In this document: piece by piece, positions 13,455 to 23,520 of the stretch | Position numbering within the stretch: position 1 is the stretch's first letter | How the letters are laid out: every line of letters begins with the position of its first letter | Assembly (NCBI RefSeq): GCF_963678635.1 | Contig: NW_026971182.1 | Location: 1 to 64,000 of the forward strand | Reading direction: 5' to 3' | Length of the DNA stretch: 64,000 nt | Source of the DNA: Symsagittifera roscoffensis | Lineage: Eukaryota > Xenacoelomorpha > Acoela > Convolutidae | Notes under the pieces: model-generated | Told to the model about the DNA's origin: nothing | Database searches by the model: none | What the model saw: only the letters and a program-made list of their open reading frames with translations | Translations under genes and position numbers: made by a program

Positions 13455-13867
13455 ACACAACAGTGCTGCAGATGACAGAGTAGGGGATAAACAACAAAAA
13501 CAGTGAATCAGATGAAAAAGCATACGACTCAGAACCTAGTCCTTCATCAACCCACAAAATACCTGAGAAGTCTACAACGAGACTACCCCATTCAAACCCG
13601 CTAAAAAAATTAATATCTTTCGAACGATTTTAAATCGAAAAAAGGGAACCCAATTATCGACCATTGGGCGAGAAAGTTATATAATGTACAAATAAAACAG
13701 TGAAACTAGCCAGTGGAAAAATCTTGCGGAAATCAGATACAAATATCCGAAACACTTGTTGCAAACAAGCATAAGTTTTCAAAGGTAGTGTCTCAATTCC
13801 TGCTTTTAACCATAATTATGAAGTAGGATAAACAAAAAGAAAAATGTAAGCAAGATCAAAACAAGAC

Positions 13868-14100
13868 GTGGCTATCTCTACTGACCGAACCGCCTCAGCT
13901 TTCAACTTTTATGAGACTCAGCCGGAATAAAAAAAATAAGGCACTACCGAGCCATTGGTAGACGAGTTACTTGACGACTATGCGTCAAAAATTACGGGAT
14001 ACGAAGTGTCAGACTCATCAAAATGTAATAAAGAAATTCTACTGGACCAAGACGAAAGGTTGGACCACCAAAATTTTATAGTGAAATTTGATATTGTCCA
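13868..14100 (+). pseudogene. Possible short coding relic, unknown
   Basis: The plus strand reads ISTDRTASAFNFYETQPE, a stop, and then in another frame EPLVDELLDDYASKITGYEV followed by an acidic Ser-containing stretch. The codons look coding-like and the composition differs from the AT-rich flanks. I do not recognise it. It may be the C-terminal part of the retroelement represented by the integrase relic upstream. Confidence 0.25.
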
Positions 14101-14223
14101 AATTGTATACGTTTTCAATATTTTTTTTTCCAAACACTATACGATAAGAATTAAGGGACAGTCGCAACATTCAGTCTTGTTATCTATTATAACTTTTCAA
14201 AAAACGGTTCAAGAATAAATTGA

Positions 14224-15030
14224 AAGCAAGACTGCTCGTATCAGGGTGAAGCCCTGAATGTTCCCACTGCCTTTCAAGGTTTATGGAATATGGAGCAGTA
14301 AACATGAAGAACATGAAAATGTTAAACGTAATAATTATAAAATGAATTTTTTGTTCCGACTTTCGATACGAAAGTAACAGAATATTTGTGCACGGGCTGG
14401 TTGTTTTTCAGACAAATTTTGACTTTTTAACTAGCCATTTTTTTATCATTCGAAAAGTATTGTTGTCCTGAGCTGAAATTTGAAAATGTATTTCACCTAT
14501 GATCATTTTTTGTAGAGTTATGGGGGTTTAAAGATAGCCATTTTGGCCATATTGGGACAATTAACGCGCGATATATTTCGCGCTTTCAACGCGTAAACGG
14601 AGAGTTAATCCGTCTTATAAATGGTTGCGAATTTAATTTTTTATGTCTTACTGCTCCATAAACCTTAATAGGCAGTAGGAGGCATAAACCTTAATAGGCA
14701 ATATTTTTCTTACTGCTGTTACAAGCAGTCTTGTTTAGAATTTGAAATTTATTTTGTGACAATCATTCCCCCAGACCGCATTTAAAGTACAAAGTGATAA
14801 TTTTTGCTGGTAGTAACATATCAATTATGGCAAATAATCTTCTTTTACCCAATTTGGAACGACTAAATCTTCGCTTACGCGTTAATAGTGCAAAATATAT
14901 CGCGCGTTAATTGTCCCAATTTGACCAAAATAGCTATATTTAAACTGCCATAATTTTACGAAAAATGATCTGAGGTAAAGATCTTTTCAAATTTAAGCTC
15001 AAGACAACAATACTTTTTAATGATGTTAAT
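14224..15030. mobile_element. Fold-back element with nested inverted repeats
   Basis: Arms of roughly 170 bp at about 14450-14620 and 14860-15025 are reverse complements with scattered mismatches. Both carry the block GGGACAATTAACGCGCGATA or its complement. A second, nested pair lies at 14278-14303 and 14648-14667 (GGTTTATGG...AGCAGTAA), and a third at 14226-14240 and 14726-14740 (GCAAGACTGCT). The core has an 18-bp direct duplication, CATAAACCTTAATAGGCA, near 14660-14700. There is no coding capacity. The overlap of arms suggests one fold-back element nested in another. The ends are approximate. Confidence 0.75.
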
Positions 15031-15358
15031 GAAATAATAAAAATTTTCCAGAAATGAGTATGTGTGCTTGGTTACATTATAATTTTTATATGAACAAAAA
15101 CTTATTCTTTTCAATTCTTAGAGAGACAAACAAGAATAGTATCCCATTATAATTGAGTTTCGTTGTCACTGCCTACAAAAGTGAAAAAAAATCGATTTTA
15201 ATCAATTAACTTTTGTCATTTGAACTTATAATCGTTTGAACTTTTTGGAAACTTATTTTTTTAAGGGATAATTTGTTTTTCCTACCAAGTTTTGGGGGAT
15301 CAAGGGGATTGGCAGAATGGGCGATGGTAATGGCTCGGCCTTAACTAGTCACCCACCC
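15031..15358. other. No gene seen
   Basis: AT-rich sequence between the fold-back element and the LTR retrotransposon. Its last bases, CACCC at 15354-15358, form one half of the target duplication of that retrotransposon. Confidence 0.5.
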
Positions 15359-15699
15359 TGTTAAAAAATTAGAATAAAACTGTTTGTTGGTTAGAATTGA
15401 TTAAACTTAAAATAAGACTAGTTTAAGACGGGATTGGTTACAATTCCTACAATTTAGTTGTAGGCTTTTATCTAAGACTAAATAAAAAACTAAGGTATCT
15501 AAGCTAAAATAAGAGATGTTAAAAATGTTGAATTAGTTTCAGAGGATTAGTTGCATAACGAAAGTTGACAATGAACAAACTCTAAGTCTACCAAAAGCCG
15601 TTGCGATTTTGCCAGGTATTTTAAAATTAGCATGGTAAGAGGTCATAACTAAATCTAACTCAGAGGTTATAGAGTCAACATAAAATATCACATTTGACA
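15359..15699 (-). repeat. 3' LTR of the Ty3/gypsy element
   Basis: It matches 22344-22684 over its full 341 bp. Because the element lies on the minus strand, this left copy is its 3' LTR. It begins TGTTAAAAAATTAG and ends CATTTGACA on the plus strand. Confidence 0.97.
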
Positions 15700-15712
15700 T
15701 TCCCCGCGAAAA
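15700..15712 (-). other. Polypurine tract
   Basis: On the minus strand the bases just before the 3' LTR read TTTTCGCGGGGAA. The purine run GCGGGGAA directly touches the LTR, where plus-strand DNA synthesis of LTR elements is primed. It is short for a polypurine tract, but its position is exact. Confidence 0.6.
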
Positions 15713-16121
15713 TTTAACTATAACATATACTTTCGCCACATAAAAAGAATGTTCAGACCCAGGGATAAATAAGCAGGTATGCTGGTCAGGAAAAGCCCCC
15801 TAATAGGGCCCGATGGGCGAGAAGATAGCACCACAATGGATTGGTCGTATGTCTATTCCGTGGTAGCACCCAATGGGTGAGATAAAGATTTAGCAGTAAA
15901 TAATTGTATTGTTAAATGACTCAAGTTAAAGTTAAAGTGGTTCAGAAATAATCCAATCGTAACGTATTAGGCCAGCACTAGGGGTAACTTTTCAAATCTA
16001 AATGCGTTATAATGTTAAGCAAGGTTACATCAGCAAAAAAAGACTAAGATTAAAGAGTTTTTGAATTAGGGATTTCTGAAAGTTTGATTTTTAATGACAA
16101 GGTTACTAATCTTCAATACAT
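15713..16121 (-). other. 3' untranslated part of the Ty3/gypsy element
   Basis: It lies between the last open frame and the polypurine tract. I see no coding frame. Two short near-palindromic 9-mers occur, CCCGATGGG near 15808 and CCCAATGGG near 15870. Confidence 0.5.
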
Positions 16122-17400
16122 CTAAACTGCGTCCCGATTTGCGGCTCTATTGATCGTCCATCTCCTTAATTCATCAAGCGTCATTGGCCGTCCCAAGAGT
16201 TCTATCGCCGAAATGGTAGAAGGAGTGTTTAGCCAGTCCGGATCGAGTACGATTGGTGAAGATGTTGGTTCAGATGCTTCGGAGGGTAGGCCCGATGGGT
16301 GGAATTGGGTAGTACATACCTCAGGACTGAATTTAACCTTCTTGCGTGGTGTATTTTGTTTGGCTGTTACAGAGGACTTTGTACCACTCGGATACTCAAA
16401 ACTTTCTTCCAATAAATAAACTGTTGTCGGATGCGATGATGAGGGTGGTGTCAAGGTTGCTAAATCTACCACGTCAATTTGGTGGCTCTCCATTTCGATA
16501 GAGGTTGCTTCTATCGTTGGGTAAGCTGAGGGAGTGTGGATTCAATTAGTTGTTGGTTCGTCTAGATTCTCGTCTGATATGTCTACTACGCTGGTAAACA
16601 CTCTCTCACCTAGCATCGTTGGGGGCTGTCTAGCTCGCATGCGTCTAGTGTTATGTCGTGCATAAGTATCGGGAAGCTTTTCTCTTAGCTGTACCGGACA
16701 ATATCGGTTTTGTATTGATAGAGGCAGAGTCTAGTTGCTGTTTCTCCGTTTCTGCCATGATAACCGGCTCGGCACTCTTTTCAGTTGGGTCAATTCTAGG
16801 ATTTTCCGGAGAAATCGGTACTTCTTGGTTTATTTTCTCAGCTTCTTCATGACTGTCCAGGAAGATTAGCTGCGGGGTTATATGTGGGTCTACACTATTG
16901 TCGCCTGAATCAAGATCAATCAGCGGAATCTCCATTTCTACTTTCTGTTCGGTCTGATTCGTGATTTCGGCTTTAGGATCTGTTCGGTCTAGTGATGAAT
17001 GTTCTATTGGCTTTTCAGGATCGTATAAGGTTTTGGTCTTTAGCTCTTTTAACGAGATTAGATCGCTGGCATTGTCGTCTGATACGTCTTCTGTTGGGTA
17101 ATTCGTCGCTCCGAGTTCATTTTCGCAATTTCTACGGTGGTCGGTTTTGCCCGACGGGCTTGGCTCGTGGTCGCTTTCGAGGCCTATGGGGAATCTTAGT
17201 CTTTTCCGCTGTTCTTCCTCCTCTCTAAGGAGGGTCTCTCTGGAGCTATTCATGGCCGCGTTCCGCCTCGCTATGTCTAGCTCTTCGAATTTTGACTGAA
17301 GGTTCCTTTTCGTTTGAGTCGCTCTTGAACTTTTAAAGCCGACGTTTCTTTGGGGTATCGCAGTCTTCCTCAGACCCTTTGTTGCGTAAAACTTGACTAG
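16122..17400 (-). pseudogene. C-terminal acidic region after integrase, Ty3/gypsy element
   Basis: After the TAA that ends the integrase core (17401-17403), the same frame continues without interruption for about 250 codons to 16651. A frame change and an in-frame TGA near 16545 follow, and a final open piece (16493-16122) ends the element's coding part. The protein is rich in Glu, Asp, Ser, Thr and Pro. It has a Glu/Arg-rich, probably coiled-coil start (REEEEQRKRLRF) and small basic clusters (KRKASR, PRKKVKF) that could be nuclear signals. No hydrophobic signal or membrane segment exists, so it is not an envelope protein. It may be an extended integrase tail or a separate product; I do not recognise the family. 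Confidence 0.6.
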
Positions 17401-18690
17401 TTAGTCTCTTTTTCTCGGGCTGGGTTTCTTCTGAGTAAGTTGTCTTTTGATAGCTAAATCAGATTTGCGTGTTATTTTTCCGTTTTTTAAGGTAACTGTG
17501 TGGTCTGACTCCCTTACAATTTCATCCTTGAGTTCCCTATAGAATGGTTCACTCTTCAATCTATCTTGAACTTTTCTATAAATAGTGGTTTTACCCGGCG
17601 GGTTGTTCAGCACTGAGTTTTTTATGCCCAAAGCATCTCGTTTTTCTGCACGTGAGAGCACTTTTACTGGGGAGCCAGCGCTGGTTGGGACGTATCTCAC
17701 TGCATTAGAGATATCATCAGAAGATGATGAGTTCTCGTCCAGATATCCGTCTTCAATATCATCGGGGGCGCCCCAGTCGTGTCTTCTTTCTCGACTCATG
17801 AGTTCTTGGCATTTATCTATACATACCAAGGTTTTGTTCCAATCAAGGTGATTTGAGGAAGGTGACTTGACTAAATTATGCCAGATAGTATTTGGGGATC
17901 TACCAAAGTGTGCTTCGAAGGGAGAGCAGTTAAGCCACTGTTTTGTTACCGTTATTAGGCATTTTATTATCTTCAGTAATGCAGATTCTAGTGATGGTTT
18001 TGGGCGTTTTTGTGCCATAATCAAGAGCCTTTCCTTAATGGTTCTGATTAAGCGCTCAATTAATCCAGTGGCTCTATGGTCACCCACTGGGCTAAATATA
18101 ACCTTTATGTTATGTTCATGGCAAAATTCTCTAACTTCTTTGGAGATAAAACCAGATCCCTGATCTGTTCCGATAGTTCTAGGTATCCCATGTAGAGCTA
18201 TGTATTGGCTAAGAAAGTTTATGATAGATTTTGCCGATGGGCTGGATGTTATTTGAGCAGATGGGAATTTTGAAAATCTATCCACGCATACCAATATGTA
18301 TTTTTTTGTTCCCCATACTAGTGGTAACGGACCGGCGAAATCTAATTCCATTTCTTGGTTTGGTTCTTCGACCGTTGGGAGTTTCCCTCGGGTATTATGA
18401 TTTGAAAGAGGTTTCAAGTTTTAACCTGCTTTAACGCACTCAATACAGTTTTCGCCGTGGACTTGGATTTCACGATAAATTTTTGGCCACCAGATGTATT
18501 GGGTTGCCAGACTTTTCATTGCAAACTGGCCTGGGTGAGCCTCATGTAACTGGTGGAGCATTGTCAATCTTCCGCATGCTGGGATAACTAGTAGATTGTC
18601 CAGAAAAAGACATCCTCCGCTAACGTTTAAGTTATTCAAGTACGATTTATAGTAATTTCCCAATTGTAAATTATCTTGTTTGCTGTCTTC
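17401..18690 (-). pseudogene. Integrase of the Ty3/gypsy element (broken)
   Basis: Integrase inserts the cDNA into the genome. The zinc-binding part (18663-18421) shows the HHCC pattern: LHEAHPGQFAMKSLA, a WWP block, and CIEC. An in-frame TAA at 18418-18420 follows directly. The catalytic core resumes in the same frame, with the first Asp in ELDFAGP, the second in IGTDQGSGF and Glu in RATGLIERL; 35 residues separate the last two, the classic D,D-35-E spacing. The core runs to a TAA at 17401, with a basic C-terminus (KKPSPRKRD). The link to the preceding reverse transcriptase frame is lost by a frameshift in an A8 run near 18705. All catalytic residues are kept, so the breaks may be young, or artefacts. 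Confidence 0.9.
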
Positions 18691-18700
18691 CTCAATTGCT

Positions 18701-20707
18701 TTAAATATTTTTTTTCAGTACTAGATCTTGTTTTGATAATAAGGACATAATTTTTGAATCGAATAATTCTGGCCAAGAGAAGGGGAATATGTTAATTTTG
18801 ACTGTTTTTTTCTTACTAGGTGATCTTTCTAAGGGATTATCCGACAGGTTGCTAGTACTTGGTGTTAAAGTATCCATGCTTTCAGTTATAGAATGTTCTG
18901 TCTGTTCAGTAAGTTCTAGTTGTTCAGCCATATCTTTCAGTATTTTGAAGTTTGTAGAAAAGTCGTTGATTTTGCAGGATGAGTCACAATCTTCCGTTCG
19001 CAAGTGAGAATTTTGGCACACTGAAATGTTAGAGTAGTTAACTATAGCTTGGAAAGTTTCAGCGGCGTTAGCAATTCGTTTCTCACGTTCTATTTCTTGG
19101 CAGGTCATATGATCTGTCGACTGGCCAATCGTAATGCAGTGTGTGACGTCATGTGCTAAGAAATGTTGAGAGAATTTATTTCTAATTTGCGACCACGAAT
19201 TTCTCGGCGTCAGATGATCAAAATCTAGGAGTGTACTAATTTGATTTACCGAGGCGATAACGGATTTTTTGTCGTCAAGTGAAACTGGTGCGGGTTCACC
19301 CAATGGGTGTCGGGATAGATAATCAACAAATCCCATATCTTTACCCGGTAAATGTTCGACAGTTAAGTCGAATGGTAGTAATTTGTCCGCCCAACGGGTG
19401 AGACGTGATTGAGCCGTTTTAGTGTGTTTGTCGTCTTTCAGTGCTCTTATTAAGGCTTTGTGGTCTGTTAGGATTGAGAATTGTTTGCCCAATAGATAGT
19501 TTTTAAAATGGTCTAATGCCCACACTAGACGCAGCAATTCAAGTTCCTTGGTGCTGTATTTTAGTTCAGCTATGTTCAAAAATCTGCTTGCAAACGCTAC
19601 AGTTTTCCAATTCCCCCGATGGTCTTGTTCAATGGACGCTCCCAGTCCTAAATGTGAGGCATCGCATTTCACTCGGGTATTCAGTTTTACATCGAAATGA
19701 TGATTCGTTACCGTGTTACAAACTTCTTTCTTAATTTTTCCAAACGCCTCAACGTGCACCGTTGAACACTTGAACGGTTTATTTTTCTGCATGAATTCTC
19801 TAAACGGTGCTGATAAGGACGCCAAATTTGGTATGAACTTGTTGAATTGGTTAATCGATCCCATTAATGATCTTTTATCTTTGATACAATTTGGTTCTTT
19901 CAGATTTCTGATTGCGTCAGATTTATGTAATAATGGTGTCGTCCCTTTTGCGTCGATTCGAAATCCCAACCATTCTATGTTTTGAATCAAGAGTCTGAAT
20001 TTTTCCCATGTTATGGCTAATCCCTCGTCGTCTAGCGTTTTTAAAACGTTGATAACTAGTTTTTTGTGTTCATCCTCGCTACCCACGGTAGCAATTAAGA
20101 TGTCGTCGAGGTAACAATGGGTATTTGGTAATTTTTCCATCAAATGGTCCATTATGCGTTGAAAACCATTAGGCATATCGCCTAGCCCATAAAATCCGGT
20201 TTTAAAACGGTAGGAGCCTGTTACTTCTCTCCCCACGATTTTGAAATTACATTGGTTACTTGCCTTTTTTGAAAGCGGTATTTGGCTATATGCGTACTTT
20301 AAATCAATCGATGAGAACCAAATGTTTCTTTTGTCGTGGCCGCTAATCGTAACTACTACATTATCAATTAATTCAAATAGATTCGGCATTTGATAACTAT
20401 TGCGAAATATCTGTTTGTTCAATAGTTTCGAGTTTAATGCTAATTTAATTGATCCGTCCCTTTTGGCTGTAATTACGACAGGGGAGACGAAACAATCTTC
20501 GGAGCATCTAGACAATTTTTCGATGTGCCCGTCTCTTATGAGTTGGTCGATACATAGTTTAACTTTAGGGAGAAGATGGATCGGATTGCGTTTCGACTTC
20601 ACCTGTATTGTTTCGTTTGGCTTTCTTGGTTCGTTAAAATAAGTGTTAACTATGAAATTCTTTGATCTACCGGTTCTTTTTATGAGGTCTGAAAACTGTT
20701 TTGATAT
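18701..20707 (-). CDS. Reverse transcriptase and RNase H of the Ty3/gypsy element
   Basis: This is the longest intact frame of the element, over 630 codons. It copies the element RNA into DNA and removes the RNA strand. Counting from a GTG at 20602, the reverse transcriptase shows FSSIDLKYAYSQIPL (catalytic Asp at 100), the YRFKTGFYGLGDMP block at about 131-144 and YLDD at 164-167. RNase H follows with Asp 314 in VKCDASHLGLG, Glu 353 in STKELELL, Asp 380 in ILTDHKAL and a last Asp in FVDYLSRHP. The frame is open upstream of 20602 to an in-frame TAA at about 20708 that separates it from the protease. After RNase H, some 170 codons of Ser/Thr-rich linker lead to the integrase. Confidence 0.93.
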   Translation of the reverse strand: MSKQFSDLIKRTGRSKNFIVNTYFNEPRKPNETIQVKSKRNPIHLLPKVKLCIDQLIRDGHIEKLSRCSEDCFVSPVVITAKRDGSIKLALNSKLLNKQIFRNSYQMPNLFELIDNVVVTISGHDKRNIWFSSIDLKYAYSQIPLSKKASNQCNFKIVGREVTGSYRFKTGFYGLGDMPNGFQRIMDHLMEKLPNTHCYLDDILIATVGSEDEHKKLVINVLKTLDDEGLAITWEKFRLLIQNIEWLGFRIDAKGTTPLLHKSDAIRNLKEPNCIKDKRSLMGSINQFNKFIPNLASLSAPFREFMQKNKPFKCSTVHVEAFGKIKKEVCNTVTNHHFDVKLNTRVKCDASHLGLGASIEQDHRGNWKTVAFASRFLNIAELKYSTKELELLRLVWALDHFKNYLLGKQFSILTDHKALIRALKDDKHTKTAQSRLTRWADKLLPFDLTVEHLPGKDMGFVDYLSRHPLGEPAPVSLDDKKSVIASVNQISTLLDFDHLTPRNSWSQIRNKFSQHFLAHDVTHCITIGQSTDHMTCQEIEREKRIANAAETFQAIVNYSNISVCQNSHLRTEDCDSSCKINDFSTNFKILKDMAEQLELTEQTEHSITESMDTLTPSTSNLSDNPLERSPSKKKTVKINIFPFSWPELFDSKIMSLLSKQDLVLKKNI

Positions 20708-21265
20708 TTATGTTTTAAACTCACTTTGTGATGGTGTCTCTTGGTTTTGGTCTGGTTTTCTGTCCGATGCAAATCTTATTTGATTGACGTCTATCCCGAT
20801 GGGCGATCCTTTCTGAGTTCTCCGTAGCTCTGACCCGTTGGGTGGAGGCTGTTTCTGGAGTACTACTATTACCAGATTCGGTAATATGTCGTTTCCGAGG
20901 AGATTTCTTTCTGCTCCTTCGGTAATGAAAAGTTTCTGGTCGCTAGCGTCCCAGCCCTTTGATCGAATTCTCACCCGAACTCTTCCAATAATGTTGATTG
21001 TGCTCCCGAAGCCTTGGTACGCTTTCTTTGTTATTTCATCCACAGGTTCTAACTTTAAAAATCTATCTCGTATCTTCAGTTCATGGAGTAGGTCTTTTTT
21101 CATGAATGAGACTGGGCTTGCTGAGTCAATCTGGATTTCGGTACCGTAAGGGTTGAAATTTCTCAGAGATACCTTCAACGTCTTTTTTAGTTCTAGGCCT
21201 TCGTGGTTAAATACAGTTCTCACTCCACGTTCTATCTTATCTTCCACTGCATTTATTTGGGTATC
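20708..21265 (-). CDS. Aspartic protease of the Ty3/gypsy element
   Basis: The protease cleaves the Gag-Pol polyprotein. The active-site block reads IQIDSASPVSFM, with Asp at about residue 41 counted from 21247. Most gypsy proteases have DTG or DSG here, so the Ala in DSA is unusual. A later LLGNDILP block fits the second conserved region of retropepsins (usually ILGxD). The frame overlaps the end of gag in the -1 frame, so expression by -1 frameshifting is the simple expectation. It ends in a TAA that lies in frame with the reverse transcriptase, so either this is a nonsense mutation or the two are separate products. Confidence 0.85.
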   Translation of the reverse strand, partial: DTQINAVEDKIERGVRTVFNHEGLELKKTLKVSLRNFNPYGTEIQIDSASPVSFMKKDLLHELKIRDRFLKLEPVDEITKKAYQGFGSTINIIGRVRVRIRSKGWDASDQKLFITEGAERNLLGNDILPNLVIVVLQKQPPPNGSELRRTQKGSPIGIDVNQIRFASDRKPDQNQETPSQSEFKT

Positions 21266-22345
21266 TGTGTATACCCTAGAACTAGAAAATCATCTAAGTT
21301 GACTTCAAATTTGGGATTTTCCTGCGGGTTAACCCGGGTATTTTCGTTTTCCTGGGGTAATTGGTTTTGTTCGACTATGTTTGTTTGTGTTCTTGCTGAA
21401 CTCCTGCAATGTTTTGCAGAGTGGCCTTTACGTCCGCACGTATTGCATTTTCTATCCCTGGCCGGGCATGTAGTTAAATGTCCTTTCTTGAACTGCTGAC
21501 CACATTTGCGGCACTTATTGTTTTCGACGATATTTAGGGTCGGTTCATTCTTTATGTATTGTGGTTTCTGTACCGCATTATAGGTAGGAAATTTTAGGTA
21601 CTGTTGATGAATTTTGGTACCTTTCTCATGGACCAGTACGTAAGATAGTACGTTTTCTGGAGTCAGGTATTCAATACATAGTTTCTTTTGAATCTCAACG
21701 TTTCGCATATTTGTAATCAAAATGTCTCTGACTAATTCTGACTCGAGTTCCCCCAGTTTAAAATTTTTTGACAATTCGGATAGTGTTTCGTGGAATTTCT
21801 CTAAAGACTCGTGTTCTTTTTTGTCTTCGGCCAAAGAATTTAAATCTTTCGTATGTTAGATTTGTAGTGACCGAAAAAGTAGTTTTGAGTAATTCCCAGA
21901 ATTCGGCAAAGTTAATGTCCAATATTCTTTTCCCAGGATTTTTATGTGAGAAGCATTTCTGTCCTTCTTTTCCGAGTGCCAGAAATAATTGTGATTTTAA
22001 TTTCTTGTCAATATCTCCGATTTGAAGTCCGCTGAATTTTGCGTTGTCTTCTGCCCTTCTCCTTCTCATTTCTTCGTGGTAATTTAGTATAGCTATTCGG
22101 TGGTGTTCTTCTTTTTCGGCCCGACGGACTTGATCATCGGACGGGTCCGCTAGTTCTGCTATAGGGTATGCTAGTTCGGTTCTTACCGGTGGGTTGATTA
22201 CATCTTCGATGTCCACGGAATCTTTCGCGATGATTGTTAGTTGGATCTTTTCCGACCACCTTTCCCAGTCGTGTTGGTTTTCACTCGATGTGTTGTTCCA
22301 AAAAACTCCAATGCTCGTAGGTTCGACTCGTTTGACTGCGCCATG
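21253..22345 (-). pseudogene. Gag of the Ty3/gypsy element (two frameshifts)
   Basis: Gag forms the particle core. Translation can begin at an ATG straddling the LTR/primer-site border (22345), giving MAQSNESNLRALEFFG. A T6 run near 22303 then shifts the frame to one reading WERWSEKIQLTIIAKDS, a typical gypsy capsid start. The frame stays open to about 21830, with LTYERFKFF matching the conserved capsid motif, and shifts again to the frame running to 21253. Two zinc knuckles close the protein: a variant one (CRKC...HLTTC) and a canonical CCHC (CNTCGRKGHSAKHC, with C-x2-C-x4-H-x4-C spacing). The short last part overlaps the protease frame. Confidence 0.88.
22326..22343 (-). other. Primer binding site, tRNA-Ser-like
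   Basis: Directly next to the 5' LTR, the minus strand reads TGGCGCAGTCAAACGAGT. TGG complements the CCA end of a tRNA, and TGGCGCAGTC resembles the primer site of Drosophila 17.6/297-type elements, which use tRNA-Ser. Only the first ten or so bases are informative. Confidence 0.75.
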
Positions 22346-22684
22346 TTAAAAAATTAGGATAAAACTTCTTGTTGGTTAGAATTGATTAAACTTAAACTAA
22401 GACTAGTTTAAGACGGGGTTGGTTACGATTCCTACAATTTAGTTGTAGGCTTTTATCTAAGACTAAATAAAAGACTAAGGTATCTAAGCTAAGTAAGGAG
22501 ATGTTAAAAAGGTTGAATTAGTTTCAGAGGAATAGTTGCATAACAAAAATTGACAACGAACAATCTCTAAGTCTACCAAAAGCCGTCGCGCTTTTGGCAG
22601 GTATTTTTAAATTAGCATGGTAAGGGGTCATAACTAAATATGACTCAGAAGTTATAGAGTCATCATAAAATATCACATTTGACA
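22344..22684 (-). repeat. 5' LTR of the Ty3/gypsy element
   Basis: This is the second copy of the 341-bp LTR and holds the promoter of the minus-strand element. By eye it differs from the 3' copy at about 26 positions. It is followed on the plus strand by CACCC, the matching half of the target duplication. Confidence 0.97.
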
Positions 22685-23270
22685 CACCCCAATCCCTCCC
22701 ACCCCTCGGTGGCTAAGGGTTTTTACCAGACTACAATGTCATAACTCAATTAGTTTTAGTAAAATTAGTGGAATATTTGAAATGTTTTAATAAGGTTACT
22801 CTTTCAGACAATTTTGATCAACATCAATTCTCATTCAGTTTAAATTTGATCTTAAATAATTAGCGGGAGAATAGCGAAAAGTGACATCAAAGCGAAAAAA
22901 CAGAGCGAACTTTGACACATTCGAGGCAAGTTTTGCTATTTTTTTTCAGAAATTTATAGTGATGAGGGTTCAATTCAGTTCCCTGAGGAGGAAAACGGGG
23001 AAAGGGGAGATATATCTTGTGGTTTTGTGAATAAGATATAAGGGATCATGTTAACTACCCCCCCTATTGCAATGGGTAGGGGGAAAAATAATTAACACGT
23101 TTTGGATGAAATTTATTGCAAAAACATCAACCAATAGGAATGCGAATTGAGAAATACAAAACCAATTCATGATGTACACTTTAAAGTTTTTTGACCACCA
23201 AAACATCAGAACACTGCTTTAGTTTCATGATTTACTTAGAAAAGTTACCCGCATTCAATATCAAGCGTTA
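22685..23270. other. No gene seen
   Basis: AT-rich sequence between two mobile elements. The last seven bases, AGCGTTA at 23264-23270, recur immediately beyond the right end of the next element. Confidence 0.5.
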
Positions 23271-23310
23271 GTAGTATAGATATACGACACTGGGATCGGG
23301 GGGGGGGGGT

Positions 23311-23520
23311 GATCCCTACAGGGATCATTGGGTATAGATTATACCTAATGATCCCTATGTAAATATTTATACCTAATGATCCCAATGTATAATATTTATA
23401 CCTAATGATCCCTATGTAAAATATTTATATCTAATGATCCGTATGTATAATTTTTATAGCTAATGATCCCTATGTAAAATTAATGATCCCAATGTATAAT
23501 TTTTATACTTAATGATCCTT
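23311..23520. repeat. Iterated AATGATCCC repeats in left TIR
   Basis: The motif TACCTAATGATCCC or close variants recurs about eight times at roughly 22-30 bp spacing, separated by AT-rich linkers such as TATGTAAAATATTTA. Mirror copies lie in the right TIR at 34966-35160. Iterated sites in TIRs are typical binding sites for a transposase or replication protein. Confidence 0.9.

Larger units (their letters stand above)
15359..22684 (-). mobile_element. Complete Ty3/gypsy LTR retrotransposon, minus strand
   Basis: Two 341-bp LTRs with TGTT...GACA ends enclose gag and pol in the order gag, protease, reverse transcriptase, RNase H, integrase, which is the Ty3/gypsy order. The five bases CACCC flank both sides (15354-15358 and 22685-22689), as expected for a target-site duplication. 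The LTRs differ by about 26 positions by eye, roughly 92 percent identity, so the insertion is not recent. The reading frames carry frameshifts and in-frame stops, so this copy is very likely dead unless some breaks are assembly errors. A long acidic open region follows integrase in the position where other elements have env, but shows no membrane segment. Confidence 0.97.

Noticed and set aside
16992-17228. Plus-strand open frames across the Ty3/gypsy element
   Set aside because: They are antisense to gag-pol and have no recognisable content.
17401-20710. Stop-codon reassignment, suggested by three in-frame TAA codons
   Set aside because: TGA and frameshift breaks also occur in the same element (near 16545, 18705, 21830), and intact frames elsewhere end normally at TAA; ordinary decay is simpler.
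15800-20840. Repeated near-palindromic 9-mers of the form CCCRNYGGG in the Ty3/gypsy element
   Set aside because: About eight copies occur, but within coding parts they match Pro-x-Gly codons in unrelated contexts; no spacing or conserved flank supports a functional site.
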